Below the pieces are notes generated by a model. The model was not told the origin of the DNA and ran no database searches. It saw only the letters and a program-made list of their open reading frames with translations. Below, in pieces: positions 8,209 through 18,376 of a DNA stretch of 64,000 nt. Source of the stretch: Tautonia sociabilis (GTDB taxonomy: Bacteria; Planctomycetota; Planctomycetia; Isosphaerales; Isosphaeraceae); contig NZ_RYZH01000028.1 of NCBI RefSeq assembly GCF_003977685.1, positions 30,067 through 94,066 of the forward strand, read 5' to 3'. A program made the translations under genes and the position numbers. How positions within the stretch are numbered: the stretch's first letter is position 1; each line of letters opens with the position of its first letter.

Positions 8209-10506
8209 ATGGAACGCACGGACGATTCCCCGCCGTCTGGTCGCCCGGCCTGGCCGAGCGGCCGGCGACTGCTCGGCATGTCGGCCGTCTACGCCGTCCT
8301 CGCGGTCGTCGGGACCTGGCCGGCGATCACGACGGTCCACACCGCGTTGCCGGGGCAGTTCAGCGACCCGCTGGTCCACCTCTGGACGATGCGGTGGCAC
8401 AAGCAATGCCTCCTGGAGGGGAGGCTCCCCTTCCACTCCCCCGGCCTCCAGCACCCGGTCGGGGCGCCGGTCGGCTACCTGCCGCCGTTGCAGTACCAGA
8501 GCCTCCTCTACCTGGGCCTGTCGTCGGTCCTTTCCAACGACGTCCTCTGCTACAACATCATCTGGTTTCTCGGGTTCGTGCTCACGGGCGTCGGGACGTA
8601 CGTCCTGGCGTGGTACGTCCTCCGGGACGGCTGGGCGGCGGCCCTGGCCGGGTTGCTCGGAATGCTCGGCGGCCCGATGACCTACTTCGCCAGCGGCCAG
8701 GTCGAGCAGATCACGCTGGGGTGGTTCCCCATCTTCCTCGTCTGCTGGATTCGCTTCGTCGACCGACCGTCCTGGGGACGGCTGCTCCGCTCCTCGGGCG
8801 TCTACCTGCTGACCGCCTCGAGCGCTCCGTACTACGGCGTCTTCGCGGTCTTCCCGGCGGCGATCTATCTCGCCTGGGCGGCGATCCGGGCTCGTCGCAA
8901 TCGGGATCGGGAGCGGTTCCTGCCGCCTCGGGTCTGCTGGCTGACCGCGTTTGTCGGGCTGACCCTGCCGGCGCTGCTGGTGCTCTTCTCCAGCCAGATC
9001 TGGGCGATGACGCATGGCTTCGCGATGGACCGCTCCTCGGCCGAGTTCAACCTGTACAAGGCCCCGATCCTCTCCTACCTGATGCCGTTTCCTCCCAAGC
9101 TTCTCGCTGGCCTGCTGCCGGAGCGCTGGATCACCGAGTCCGGGATCATGGTCTTCCCGACCTACCTCGGCCTGGTGACCCTGGGGCTCCTTGCCGTGGC
9201 CCTGCTGGGCCGGGCTCGTTTTGAACGGTCCTCTTACTGGTGGGTCGTGCTGACGACCTGCCTGGTGCTCTCGCTCGGGGCGTCGGTGACGGTCCTCGGG
9301 AGGGAGCTGACCCTGCCGGCGCACTGGCTCCGGGAGTACGGCCAGATCCTCAAGCCGATCCGGGTCCCCGGCCGCTTCGCGTTCGTCGCGCTTCCCGTCG
9401 CGGCCACGATCGCGGGGGCCGGGATGCTCCGACTGGCCTCCCGAATCTCCTCCCGAGCGGGACGGGCGGTGCTGGGGGTCGGCGTGATGGCCCTGGCGAC
9501 GATCGACCTGGCCCAGGTCCCCTTCGGCACCGTCCCGATGCCGGAGATGCCCGCCTGCTACCGCTGGATCCGGGATCGAGCGCCCGAGGCCTCGATCTTC
9601 GAGGCCCCCCACTTCAACGCCGCCTGGCGATTGCCCGCGCTCTGCACCTACTGGCAGTCGATCCACGGCCTGCGGACGTCCGCCGGATACACCGCCGACC
9701 TGAACCCGGTCCAGGAGAACCTGCTCTCCCACCAGTCTCCGTTCCACGCCCACCGGCTCGCGATCCCGGACTACCTGGAGCATCCCGAGTCGATCCGCTT
9801 CGACGTGCACGGCGTGAGCGGGCCGGCGCCGTTCGACGACTTCTCCTGGCTCTATCTGAAGACATTTGGGTTCGACTACCTGGTCCTCCACCATCGCCCC
9901 GGGGATTACCCGGAGCTTCCGGTGACGCTGGACGCACTCGAGCGCCGGCTCGCCCCCGCCCTGGTCTTCGAGGACGAGGAGGCGGCCGTCTACCAGGTCG
10001 ACCGGCTGCCGCCCCCCTCGACCCCGGTGGTGCTTTGCGCCGAGGGCTGGCGGGGCTACATCTGGTCGAGGAGGGGAGTCGGGCGAATCATCGACCCGGT
10101 CAGCCGCCTTGCGCTCTACAACCCTCAACCCGGCGGCCCGGTCGTGCTCGCGATCCGGGCGATGTCGAGGAGGCCGACGAAGGTGGTCGAGCTGCGGGAG
10201 GGGGAGGCCCTGCTGGCCCGCTGGGAGTTCTCCGGAGGGGAGGAACAGACCCTGATCTCCCCCCCTCTGGCCCTCTCCGAGGGGATGCACCGGCTGGAAC
10301 TGCGGTGCGACGGCGTCGAGCCGGACGTCTCCCACGTCCCCCAGTTCGAGGAAGAGCAACGCCCGTTCGCGCTCTGGGTTTCCGCGGTCGGGATCGGCCC
10401 CACCGCCGAGCTGGCCGCGTCCTGGGCCGCCGGCTCGGAGCCGGAGTCGGAGGAAGAGTCGGAGGGGCTCCTCGCCCGACGGCCGGACGGTTCCGAGGCC
10501 CGATGA
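8209..10506 (+). CDS. Large multi-pass membrane glycosyltransferase-like protein
   Basis: The 765-residue protein has roughly 9-11 transmembrane segments in its first 440 residues, then a soluble C-terminal region of about 320 residues. The layout resembles GT-C superfamily membrane glycosyltransferases and YfhO-like proteins: a first helix followed by a loop containing FSDPLVHLWTMRW, and a DPLVH motif with the acidic residue expected in the first external loop. Such enzymes use polyprenyl-linked sugars at the outer face of the membrane. The C-terminal part has beta-rich segments and no known motif. ATG 8209 was chosen since it precedes the first helix closely; an in-frame TTG further upstream would add 57 residues of poor composition. 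Donor and acceptor are unknown. Confidence 0.7.
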   Translation: MERTDDSPPSGRPAWPSGRRLLGMSAVYAVLAVVGTWPAITTVHTALPGQFSDPLVHLWTMRWHKQCLLEGRLPFHSPGLQHPVGAPVGYLPPLQYQSLLYLGLSSVLSNDVLCYNIIWFLGFVLTGVGTYVLAWYVLRDGWAAALAGLLGMLGGPMTYFASGQVEQITLGWFPIFLVCWIRFVDRPSWGRLLRSSGVYLLTASSAPYYGVFAVFPAAIYLAWAAIRARRNRDRERFLPPRVCWLTAFVGLTLPALLVLFSSQIWAMTHGFAMDRSSAEFNLYKAPILSYLMPFPPKLLAGLLPERWITESGIMVFPTYLGLVTLGLLAVALLGRARFERSSYWWVVLTTCLVLSLGASVTVLGRELTLPAHWLREYGQILKPIRVPGRFAFVALPVAATIAGAGMLRLASRISSRAGRAVLGVGVMALATIDLAQVPFGTVPMPEMPACYRWIRDRAPEASIFEAPHFNAAWRLPALCTYWQSIHGLRTSAGYTADLNPVQENLLSHQSPFHAHRLAIPDYLEHPESIRFDVHGVSGPAPFDDFSWLYLKTFGFDYLVLHHRPGDYPELPVTLDALERRLAPALVFEDEEAAVYQVDRLPPPSTPVVLCAEGWRGYIWSRRGVGRIIDPVSRLALYNPQPGGPVVLAIRAMSRRPTKVVELREGEALLARWEFSGGEEQTLISPPLALSEGMHRLELRCDGVEPDVSHVPQFEEEQRPFALWVSAVGIGPTAELAASWAAGSEPESEEESEGLLARRPDGSEAR

Positions 10507-10662
10507 TCGAGGACCGGGCCTCGGCGGCACGGACCCGTCGAGGCCCGGTGGGTCGGCTGGCTTCGGATCGGATGGCGACGATCACGGACCCTCGGGCCGA
10601 GGGGGGCGGCAGCCGGTGCGACGCCGGCCCCGCCGGGCTCGAAGGATCGGGGGACGCGGGGG

Positions 10663-11976
10663 TCAGATGAACTCGTTGATCAGGTTCTCGAGCATCTCCT
10701 GCCGGCCGCTGACGTTCGGCGTCACGTCCCCCTTGGGCAGGATGTACGCTTCCAGGTCGGCGAAGGTCGCCCGGCCGGATTCGACCTTCCGGCCGAGCTC
10801 GCCGTCCCAGCTGGCGTAGCGGTCTCGGACGAACTGGGCCAGGCGGCCGTCTTCCCGGATCCGGTGGGCGATTTTCAGGCCCCGGGCGAAGGCGTCCATG
10901 CCGCCGATGTGGGCGTGGAACAGGTCGACGGGCTCGAAGCTTTCGCGGCGGACCTTGGCGTCGAAGTTGATGCCGCCGGTGGTCCAGCCGCCCATGTCGA
11001 GCACCTCGAGCATGCAGGTGGCCGTCAGGTAGATGTTCGTGGGGAACTGGTCGGTGTCCCAGCCGAGCATCGGGTCGCCGGTGTTGGCGTCCATCGACCC
11101 GAGCACGCCGGCGGCGGCGGCCATGCGGAGCTCGTGCTGCATCTCGTGGCCGGCGAGGGTGGCGTGGTTGGTTTCCAGGTTCAGCTTGAAGTGGCCGAGC
11201 AGGTCGTAGGTGCGGAGGAAGTTCAGACAGCTCTCGGTGTCGCTGTCGTACTGGTGCTTGGTCGGTTCCATCGGCTTCGGCTCGATGTAGAACTGGCCGT
11301 CGAAGCCGATCGCCTTCTTGTAGTCGACGGCCATATTCAGGAACCGGCCGAGGTGGTCGAGCTCGCGCTTCAGGTCGGTGTTCCAGAGGGTCGAGTAGCC
11401 CTCCCGGCCTCCCCAGAAGGTGTAGCCCAGGCCGCCGAGCTCCTTGGTCACCTCCATCATCTTCTTCACTTGGGCGCCGGCGAAGGCGAAGGCGTCGAAG
11501 TTGGGGCTGGTGCTGGCGCCGTGGACGTATCGGGGGTTGCTGAAGAGGTTGGCCGTGCCCCAGAGCAATCGGACCCCCGTCCGCTGCTGCTCCTCCTTGA
11601 GGACCTTGGCCACGGCGTCGAGGTTGGCGTTGGTTTCCTTGAGGGTCTTCCCCTCGGGGGCGACGTCGCGATCGTGGAAGCAGTAGAAGGGAGTTCCCAG
11701 CTTCTCCAGGAACTCGAAGGCGGCGCGGACGCGGCGGACGGCGTTTTCGACGGTGGGGGTGCCGTCGTCCCAGGGGCGGAGGGCCGTGCCGGCGCCGAAG
11801 GGGTCGCTCAGGGGGTTGGTGAAGGTGTGCCAGTAAGCGACGGAGAACCGCAGGTGGTCCTTCATCGGCTTGCCGCCGACCAGCTCGTCCGGGTTGTAGT
11901 GTTTGAATTCGAGCGGGTTCTTCGAGTCCGGGCCGCCGTAGACAATCTTGGGGACGTCGGGGAAGAACTCGGACAT
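10663..11976 (-). CDS. xylA: Xylose isomerase
   Basis: This 437-residue protein interconverts D-xylose and D-xylulose (and D-glucose and D-fructose) in the cytoplasm using two divalent metals. It has the full class II set of motifs: CFHDRDV with the catalytic His-Asp, [23 protein letters not shown] with metal Glu and Lys, [12 protein letters not shown], and [18 protein letters not shown] with the metal-binding Asp residues. The length fits the family. The start is the ATG before SEFFPDV. No xylulokinase lies next to it, so in this genome the isomerase may be uncoupled from the rest of the pathway. The gene is transcribed away from the efflux operon at 12.2 kb. Confidence 0.97.
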   Translation of the reverse strand: MSEFFPDVPKIVYGGPDSKNPLEFKHYNPDELVGGKPMKDHLRFSVAYWHTFTNPLSDPFGAGTALRPWDDGTPTVENAVRRVRAAFEFLEKLGTPFYCFHDRDVAPEGKTLKETNANLDAVAKVLKEEQQRTGVRLLWGTANLFSNPRYVHGASTSPNFDAFAFAGAQVKKMMEVTKELGGLGYTFWGGREGYSTLWNTDLKRELDHLGRFLNMAVDYKKAIGFDGQFYIEPKPMEPTKHQYDSDTESCLNFLRTYDLLGHFKLNLETNHATLAGHEMQHELRMAAAAGVLGSMDANTGDPMLGWDTDQFPTNIYLTATCMLEVLDMGGWTTGGINFDAKVRRESFEPVDLFHAHIGGMDAFARGLKIAHRIREDGRLAQFVRDRYASWDGELGRKVESGRATFADLEAYILPKGDVTPNVSGRQEMLENLINEFI

Positions 11977-12108
11977 CGCAGGGCCTCGCGCCGCGTGGAA
12001 GGGGGGCGTTGGGTCGCTCGCCGGGGCCCCGACCACGGGCCTCGACGGCGATCGGAGACGAGTCTAAGGGGCGCCTCGGGACGGGACAAGTCCCCCCCCA
12101 GCCGACGC

Positions 12109-12136
12109 TTGACTCCGGCCCGGCGCCGGGTATCGT
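12109..12136 (+). promoter_or_regulatory. Sigma-70-type promoter of the efflux operon
   Basis: TTGACT (12109-12114) and TATCGT (12131-12136) are separated by 16 bases, about 60 bases before the ATG of the Cys-rich leader gene. The pair stands out in a very GC-rich surrounding. Confidence 0.55.
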
Positions 12137-12194
12137 AGCGTAAGAGGGGCCTTCCGCGCCAACGGCCCCGATCGTCCCCGAGGACCCCCCAGCG

Positions 12195-12599
12195 ATGCTC
12201 CGCGTGGCGGTGCGACTGCTGCACCTGTACCTGATTTTCCGGATCGTCTGCTGCCCGTGCCTGACGGGCCAGAACATCCACGATCGGGCCACGCTGTCGC
12301 TGTTCGCCTGGGGGGGGGCCGCCAGCGTTCCCAGCGACGAGTTGGGCAATCCCGACGATCTGGCCACCGAGGCCGGCGCTTGCATGTGCGACGGCGCCAG
12401 CGCCCCCTCCTGCCCCGACTGCCCGCCCCCCGATCGCTCCGGCAGCCCGATCGACGCGCCGGATCACCTGCTCGCCCTCGTCTCCTCGATCGGGCGGGAC
12501 GGTCTGACCGATCTTCCCCCCGCCCCTCCTCCGCTTCGATCTCCGGAGCCGAGTGACGCGAGGATCGTGCGCGCCCGGCTCCAGTCCTTCCGCTGCTGA
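12195..12599 (+). CDS. Small Cys-rich exported protein leading an RND efflux operon
   Basis: I do not recognise a family. The 134-residue product has a hydrophobic N-terminus (LLHLYLIFRIVCC) that could act as a signal or anchor, with several Cys clusters: CCPC near residue 20, CMC near 63 and CPDC near 74. The C-terminus is Pro-rich. It begins 59 bases after a promoter-like pair and is followed by an adaptor/RND pump pair of heavy-metal type. That context and the paired cysteines suggest a metal-binding or metal-sensing role for the operon, but this is inference. The many coding-quality codons and the fixed position in front of the pump argue against a chance frame. A non-translated leader remains possible. 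Confidence 0.6.
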   Translation: MLRVAVRLLHLYLIFRIVCCPCLTGQNIHDRATLSLFAWGGAASVPSDELGNPDDLATEAGACMCDGASAPSCPDCPPPDRSGSPIDAPDHLLALVSSIGRDGLTDLPPAPPPLRSPEPSDARIVRARLQSFRC

Positions 12600-12745
12600 T
12601 CTCCCCTCCGAGCGCTCCCTCGGCCGCGTTTCCCCCCTCGGGAGACGCCGGTCCCGTCGAGGATCCATCTCGAACGGTTCCCCCCCGGATCGATCACCCT
12701 CCCCAATTCCCGCCCAAGCACTCCCACCCTCGGAGGGATACCCCC

Positions 12746-14044
12746 ATGCGCCGTTTCCTGTCCTGGCTGCCGACGATCGGCGTCCTCGCCGCGATGGTCG
12801 TCGTCGGGGTCGTCATCGTGGCCCCGGAACTGATCCCGATCCCGATGCTCCGGGGGGACGAGACGCCCTCGGCCGAGCAGGAGGAGGCCCCTTCGGCCAC
12901 CCGCTCCGTCGAGGAAACCGTTGACGACGGCTGGTACGACGCCCACCCGGGGAAGGTCGGCGCCGAGTTCCGGCGAGAGCTGCCGGTCGTCCGCCTGTCT
13001 TCCCCCGAGGTGGCGGCCCGCATCGGTCTGAAGACGGCCCGGGCCGAGGAGCGAATCGTCGTCGACCGGGTCGAGGGGAACGCCGAGACCGCCTACGACG
13101 CCCACCTCTTCGCCGAGGTCATTCCCCGAGTGCGCTGCGTTGTTCGGGAGGTCTTCGCCGACCACGGCGACCACTTCGAGCCCGGCCAGCCGATGGCCGT
13201 GGTTGACTCGGCCGAGGTCGGTCTCGCCAAGGCGAACTACCTGGCGCTGCGGTCGACGGTTGGCCTGGCCGAGAAGACCTACACGCGGATCCAGGGCCTC
13301 GCGGCCAAAGACGCCTTGCCCAAGGCGAACGAGATTGAGGCGAAGGCCGCGCTCAGCAAGGCCGAGGCCGATCTGCTTGGCGCCCGGCAGTCGCTCCGCA
13401 ACCTCGGCTTCGACGATGACGATCTCGATCGGATCGCCGAGGAGATGGACACCTCTTCCCTGCTGGAGGTCGTGGCCCCGATCTCGGGCACGGTGGTCGA
13501 GCTGCACGCCGTCGTCGGCGAAGCGCTGGAGCCGAACACGGTGATGTTCCAGCTGACCGACCTGGACACGCTCTGGGCCTGGATCGACGTGCCCGAGTCC
13601 GAGTTCCGGTTGGTGCGGCCGGGCCACCGGGTGAGCTTCACCGTTCCCGGGCTGGACGAGGTGACGGCCAGCGGCGAGGTTGAGTGGGTCGAGGCGTCGG
13701 TGAACCCCAACACCCGGACGGTTCGCGTGCTCGCCGCGCTGGACAACCGAGACCGCTGCCTCCGGGCCGGCCAGTTCGGCCGGGGAGTGATTAAGGTCGG
13801 CGAGCCCCGAGCGGCGGTCGTCATCCCCCGAGCCGCGCTCCAGGACTTCGGGCCGGGGGTCGGGCTGGTCTTTCTCGTCCGGGACGACGGCACCTACGTC
13901 CCCCAGCGCGTCGAAACGAAGGACCTGCCCGACCCGGAGGCGGTCGAGGTCTCCTGGGGCCTCGAGGCGGGGGAGGAGGTCGTCACCACGGGCTCCTTCC
14001 TGCTGATGACCGAGCTGCGTCGCGACGAACTCGTCGGCGATTGA
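12746..14044 (+). CDS. RND efflux periplasmic adaptor subunit (CusB/CzcB type)
   Basis: This 432-residue membrane-fusion protein joins an inner-membrane RND pump to an outer-membrane channel. An N-terminal membrane anchor (about 7-28) is followed by a long linker, a barrel-sandwich part (VIPRVRCVVREVFADHGDHFEPGQPMA), a helical hairpin (about 155-225) and beta-barrel segments, among them VVAPISGTVVELHAVVGE and LWAWIDVPESE. The family is clear from GTVVELH and the hairpin. It sits between the Cys-rich leader gene and the pump, 40 bases upstream of the latter. A CusF/His-Met-rich metal-binding tail is lacking, so the exported metal is not evident. No outer-membrane TolC-like gene is next to it. 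Confidence 0.9.
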   Translation: MRRFLSWLPTIGVLAAMVVVGVVIVAPELIPIPMLRGDETPSAEQEEAPSATRSVEETVDDGWYDAHPGKVGAEFRRELPVVRLSSPEVAARIGLKTARAEERIVVDRVEGNAETAYDAHLFAEVIPRVRCVVREVFADHGDHFEPGQPMAVVDSAEVGLAKANYLALRSTVGLAEKTYTRIQGLAAKDALPKANEIEAKAALSKAEADLLGARQSLRNLGFDDDDLDRIAEEMDTSSLLEVVAPISGTVVELHAVVGEALEPNTVMFQLTDLDTLWAWIDVPESEFRLVRPGHRVSFTVPGLDEVTASGEVEWVEASVNPNTRTVRVLAALDNRDRCLRAGQFGRGVIKVGEPRAAVVIPRAALQDFGPGVGLVFLVRDDGTYVPQRVETKDLPDPEAVEVSWGLEAGEEVVTTGSFLLMTELRRDELVGD

Positions 14045-14084
14045 GGTCCGTCCCGTCCCGAACCGATCGCCGGAGGGTCCGCCG

Positions 14085-17000
14085 ATGCTCAATGCGCTGA
14101 TCAATTTCAGCCTCCAGAACCGCGTCGTCATCCTGCTGCTGGCCGGGCTGCTGATCTTCGTCGGGGTGAACTCGGCGCTTCGGCTGCCGCTGGACGCCTT
14201 CCCCGACACGACGCCCAATCAGGTCCAGATCAACACCGTCGCCCCGTCGATGACGCCGGAGCAGATCGAGCTGCTCGTCACCTATCCGGTCGAGTTGGCG
14301 CTGGGCGGCCTGAAGGGGCTGGAGGAGGTCCGCTCGGTTTCCAAGTTCGGTCTGTCGCAGGTGGTGGCGATCTTCGGCGATGCCACCGACATCTACTTCG
14401 CCCGCCAGCAGATCACCGAGCGCCTGACCAATCTCGAGCTCTCTCCCGGGATCGGCCAGCCTCAGATGGGGCCGGTGGCCACCGGGCTGGGGGAGATTTA
14501 CCACTACTACCTGACCAGCGAGGTCTACGACCTGACGGAGCTTCGGACGCTGCACGACTGGGTTGTCCGCCCCCGACTGATCCGGGTGCCGGGCGTGGCC
14601 GAGATCAACACCCTCGGCGGCCTGGCCAAGCAGTACGAGGTCCGCGTCGATCCCGACAAGCTCGCCAAGTACCACCTCACCTTCGATGACCTGACGCTCG
14701 CCCTGCAGGAGAACAACACCAACGTCGGGGGCGGTCCGGTCGACCAGGCCGGGCAGGTCCACCTCGTGCAGGGGGTTGGCCTGCTCCGGACCGAGCGGGA
14801 CATCTCCGATGTGGTCATCACGGCCGTCAACGGCGTGCCGATCCGGGTCCGAGACGTGGCCGACGTCGCCATCGGGCACGCCATCCGTCGGGGCGGGACC
14901 ACGGCCCACGGCAAGGGGGAGGTCGTTCTCGGCCTGGCCTTCATGAGGATGGGGGAGAACTCCCGAGAGGTCACCAACGCGCTGGAGGCCGCAATGGAGG
15001 ACGTCCGCCAGCTGCTCCCCCCCGGCGTCGAGGTCAACGTCGTCTACCGACGCACCGACCTGATCTCCCGAGTCTTGCACACCGTCGAGCGGAACCTGTC
15101 CGAGGGGGCGATTCTCGTCGTCGCCGTGCTCTTCGCCTTCCTGGGCAATCTCCGGGCGGGCCTGATCGTCGCCAGCGCCATTCCGCTCTCGATGCTCTTC
15201 GCCGTCTCGATGATGCAGCGCGTGGGCATCGCCGGCAGCCTGATGAGCCTTGGCGCCATCGACTTCGGCCTGGTTGTGGATAGCTCGGTCGTCATGATCG
15301 AGAACTGCGTCCGGCGCCTCTCGCACGACCGCACCGACCGCCCCAAGCTCGAAGTCGTTCGGGAGGCCGCCGTCGAGGTCCGCAAGCCGACCATGTTCGG
15401 CGAGCTGATCATCATGGTCGTCTCCCTGCCGATCCTCACCCTCCAGGGGGTCGAGGGGAAGCTCTTCCGGCCGATGGCCTTGACCGTCATCTTCGCGCTG
15501 CTCGGCTCGATGGCCCTCTCGCTGACCCTGATGCCGGTGCTCGCCTCGTTCACCCTCCGCAAGGGGATGTCCGAGAAGGAGACGATCATCGACCGCATCG
15601 CCCACACCCTCTACCGTCCGCTGCTCGAGCTGGCCCTGCGCAACCCGCTGCCCACGCTCGGCGCTCTGATCCTGCTTACCCTGCTCGCCGCCCGGGTCGG
15701 CCTGGGGCTGGGCTCCGAGTTCATCCCCCGGCTGGCCGAGGGGTCCATCGTCTTCAACACCGTCCGCCTGGCGAGCGTCAACCTCGAGGAGTCCCAGCGC
15801 TACGGCACCGAGCTGGAGCGAATCCTCCTGGAGGAGTTCCCCGACGAGATCGACGACATCTGGACCCGAACCGGCACCGCCGAGGTGGCCACCGACCCGA
15901 TGGGTCTGGAGCTGAGCGACGTCTTCGTCACCCTCAAGCCCCGGGAGGGCTGGACTCGGGCCGTCGACCAGGAGGACCTGGTCAACCAGATGGCCGAGGT
16001 TGTCGGGCGGCTTCCCGGGATGGAAGCGGTCTTCAGCCAGCCGATCGAGCAGCGCATCAACGAGATGATCGCCGGCATCCGGGCCGACCTCGGCATCAAG
16101 CTCTTCGGCGACGATCTGGAGACGCTCCAGACCAAGGCGGGCGAGATCGCCCGGGTCATCGAGCGGATCCCCGGCGCCGCCGACGTCAGCGTCGAGCAGA
16201 TCACCGGCCTGCCGGTGCTTCGGATCGTCGTCGACCGCGAGGCCGTCTCCCGCCACGGCGTCCCCGCCCGGGTGGTCCTCGACGCGATCGCCGCCATCGG
16301 CGGCACGACCGTCGGCGAGATCTTCGAGGAGGAGGGGGGCCGCCGCTTCCCCCTGGTCGTCCGCCTTCCCGAGCCGTACCGAGACAACCCCGACGCCCTG
16401 AAGGGGATCCTGATCCCGACGGCCACCGGCGCCCGGCTCCCTCTGACCCGCCTCGTCCGGTTCGAGGACTCCGTCGGCCCCTCGGCCATCCCCCGGGAGT
16501 GGGGCCAGCGCCGGATCATCGTCCAGGCCAACGTCCGGGGCCGAGACGTCGGCTCGTTCGTCGAGGAGGCCCAGCGTACGATCGAGCGGGAGTTCACCCT
16601 GCCGGCCGGTTACGCCATCGAGTGGGGAGGCCAGTTCGAGAACCTCATCCGGGCCCGATCCCGGCTGAACCTGGTCGTGCCGCTCTCGCTGCTCTTGACG
16701 ATGAGCCTGCTGTACCTGACGTTCAACTCGCTGCGGGACGCCCTGCTCATCTTCACCGGCCTGTTCTTCGCCACCAACGGCGGGGTCTTCGGGCTCTGGT
16801 TCCGCGGGATGCCCTTCACGATCTCGGCCGGCGTCGGCTTTATCGCCCTCAACGGGGCGTCGATGCTCATGGGCCTGGTCCTGCTCAACGCCGTCCACCA
16901 GCGCATGAGGATGGGGATGTCCAAGGCCGACGCGATCCGGGACGCGGCCCTCGAGCGGCTCCGGCCCGTGCTGATGACCGGCACCGTCGCCGCGCTCGGC

Positions 17001-17210
17001 TTCCTGCCGATGGCCCTCTCCTCCGGGTTCGGCGCCGAGGTCCAGCGCCCGCTGGCGACCGTTGTCGTCTTCGGCATGATGACGGCCACGCTGCTGACGA
17101 TGATCTCCCTGCCGGTCCTCTACCTCCTCTTCGGCCGGGGCCCCGCCCCCGATCCCGAGGCGGCCGCCCTGCTGGCCGGCGATCCCGACGGCCCCCCGGC
17201 CTCCTCCTGA
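14085..17210 (+). CDS. Heavy-metal-type RND efflux pump (CusA/CzcA family)
   Basis: The 1041-residue inner-membrane proton-driven transporter has the usual twelve-helix RND layout: a first helix at about 12-30, the periplasmic porter domain, then helices from about 340 onwards. The block SLGAIDFGLVVDSSVVMIEN with its Asp is the TM4 proton-relay region of heavy-metal (HME) RND pumps. The repeated half (helices from about 865) ends with GFLPMAL and LPVLYLLFGR. Length fits CusA/CzcA. The adaptor gene lies immediately upstream. Substrate ions (for example Cu/Ag or Co/Zn/Cd) cannot be fixed because the Met triad of CusA is not obvious. The ATG has GGAGG 10 bases upstream. Confidence 0.95.
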   Translation: MLNALINFSLQNRVVILLLAGLLIFVGVNSALRLPLDAFPDTTPNQVQINTVAPSMTPEQIELLVTYPVELALGGLKGLEEVRSVSKFGLSQVVAIFGDATDIYFARQQITERLTNLELSPGIGQPQMGPVATGLGEIYHYYLTSEVYDLTELRTLHDWVVRPRLIRVPGVAEINTLGGLAKQYEVRVDPDKLAKYHLTFDDLTLALQENNTNVGGGPVDQAGQVHLVQGVGLLRTERDISDVVITAVNGVPIRVRDVADVAIGHAIRRGGTTAHGKGEVVLGLAFMRMGENSREVTNALEAAMEDVRQLLPPGVEVNVVYRRTDLISRVLHTVERNLSEGAILVVAVLFAFLGNLRAGLIVASAIPLSMLFAVSMMQRVGIAGSLMSLGAIDFGLVVDSSVVMIENCVRRLSHDRTDRPKLEVVREAAVEVRKPTMFGELIIMVVSLPILTLQGVEGKLFRPMALTVIFALLGSMALSLTLMPVLASFTLRKGMSEKETIIDRIAHTLYRPLLELALRNPLPTLGALILLTLLAARVGLGLGSEFIPRLAEGSIVFNTVRLASVNLEESQRYGTELERILLEEFPDEIDDIWTRTGTAEVATDPMGLELSDVFVTLKPREGWTRAVDQEDLVNQMAEVVGRLPGMEAVFSQPIEQRINEMIAGIRADLGIKLFGDDLETLQTKAGEIARVIERIPGAADVSVEQITGLPVLRIVVDREAVSRHGVPARVVLDAIAAIGGTTVGEIFEEEGGRRFPLVVRLPEPYRDNPDALKGILIPTATGARLPLTRLVRFEDSVGPSAIPREWGQRRIIVQANVRGRDVGSFVEEAQRTIEREFTLPAGYAIEWGGQFENLIRARSRLNLVVPLSLLLTMSLLYLTFNSLRDALLIFTGLFFATNGGVFGLWFRGMPFTISAGVGFIALNGASMLMGLVLLNAVHQRMRMGMSKADAIRDAALERLRPVLMTGTVAALGFLPMALSSGFGAEVQRPLATVVVFGMMTATLLTMISLPVLYLLFGRGPAPDPEAAALLAGDPDGPPASS

Positions 17211-17465
17211 GCCCGGAGCCGACCGGGCTCATCCTCCGGGAGCGATCGCGAGCCCCGCCGACGGCCATCCTCGGGGTCGTCGGCGGGGAGCCCGAGCCCC
17301 GGCCGATGCCGGCCCCCGGCGTTGTGATCGCGAGCCAGGCGACCTATGATTGGAGGCGACATCGGGCCGGCCGTCCGCCGGGCCGACGCCGATCGCCCGG
17401 GGACGCTCGGAGCAGCCGGGGACCATCTCGACGGATCGCGGACGACGCCGACTGAGGCCGCTTCG

Positions 17466-18266
17466 ATGACGACTCTCGCACCGAGCACCGCCCCCGGGCC
17501 GGCCCCCTGGCGAGCCCTCCGGCGGTGCGGGGGCCCGGCCCTCGCCGCGGTGGCCCTCGCGCTCCTCTCCGCCGGCGAGGCCGACGCCCAGTTCGGCTTC
17601 GGCGGCTACGGCTGGGGATACGGGGCCTTCCTGCATCCTTACACCCCCCCCTCCGTCTCGACCCTCGACCGGATCGCCGTCACCCGGGCTGGGATGGACC
17701 AGGAGGCCCTCAACCGGACCTCGCTCTCCACCCCCGACCGGTTCGACTACCGCCGCCAGCAGGTCGCCCTGCAGCAGCGGTACGACGTCCAGTCGATGCA
17801 AGGCATCGACGTCGACCGTCGCGGCCGGGGCACCCCGATCCCCGGCTCCCGACCCGCGCCGGGGGCCGTCGACAATGCGGCCGAACCCGGCGCTCCCGAG
17901 GCCCCCTCGGTCCCCCGGCCGGTCCTGAGCGTCTCCAGCTTCGTCAACGACAACGGCCAGGTCGTCTGGCCGGCCGACGCCCCCATCTCCGGCGACCTGG
18001 CCGACCAGCGCGACCGGGCCGACGCCGCCATCAAGGAGGTCGTCGACGAGGAGCGGGCGATGGGGTACTCCCGGATCTCGACCGTTGCCTCGGCCCGCCA
18101 GGCCCTGCTCGACTACGGTCAGCCGGCCCTCCAGTTCGTCCGGGAGACCTCCACCCCCCGCGTCGCCGACACCTTCCACCTCTTCCTGCTCTCGCTCTAC
18201 GACGCCCTCGCCCAGGCCGCCGAACGCGGCGCCTCCCGGACCGGCGGCCCTCCTCCCCCTCCGTGA
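17466..18266 (+). CDS. Secreted protein of unknown function
   Basis: The 266-residue protein has a signal-peptide-like start (residues about 20-45, ending AGEADA then QFGF). A short Gly/Tyr-rich segment (FGGYGWGYG) follows, then mostly helical sequence without recognisable motifs and a Pro-rich end. It lies 255 bases after the efflux pump, which makes an operon unlikely. The ATG is the one that gives the signal peptide; the frame is open upstream. The family is unknown. A periplasmic role is inferred from the signal alone. Confidence 0.65.
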   Translation: MTTLAPSTAPGPAPWRALRRCGGPALAAVALALLSAGEADAQFGFGGYGWGYGAFLHPYTPPSVSTLDRIAVTRAGMDQEALNRTSLSTPDRFDYRRQQVALQQRYDVQSMQGIDVDRRGRGTPIPGSRPAPGAVDNAAEPGAPEAPSVPRPVLSVSSFVNDNGQVVWPADAPISGDLADQRDRADAAIKEVVDEERAMGYSRISTVASARQALLDYGQPALQFVRETSTPRVADTFHLFLLSLYDALAQAAERGASRTGGPPPPP

Positions 18267-18376
18267 TTCGACCCGATCCGATTCGATCTCGTCGGAGCGC
18301 TCGGATCCGGAGGAACCGAGGGGGAGGGTCGCCTTCCGGGCGATCTTCCCCGCGATCGATCGGGGCTGGCTTCTCC

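Noticed and set aside
8185..10530. 781-codon minus-strand frame opposite the glycosyltransferase-like gene
   Set aside because: Composition typical of GC-rich antisense shadow; the sense frame has clear membrane helices.
13983..16898. 971-codon minus-strand frame opposite the RND pump
   Set aside because: Sense strand encodes a complete RND pump; the antisense translation is Asp/Gly/Val/His-rich with no motif.
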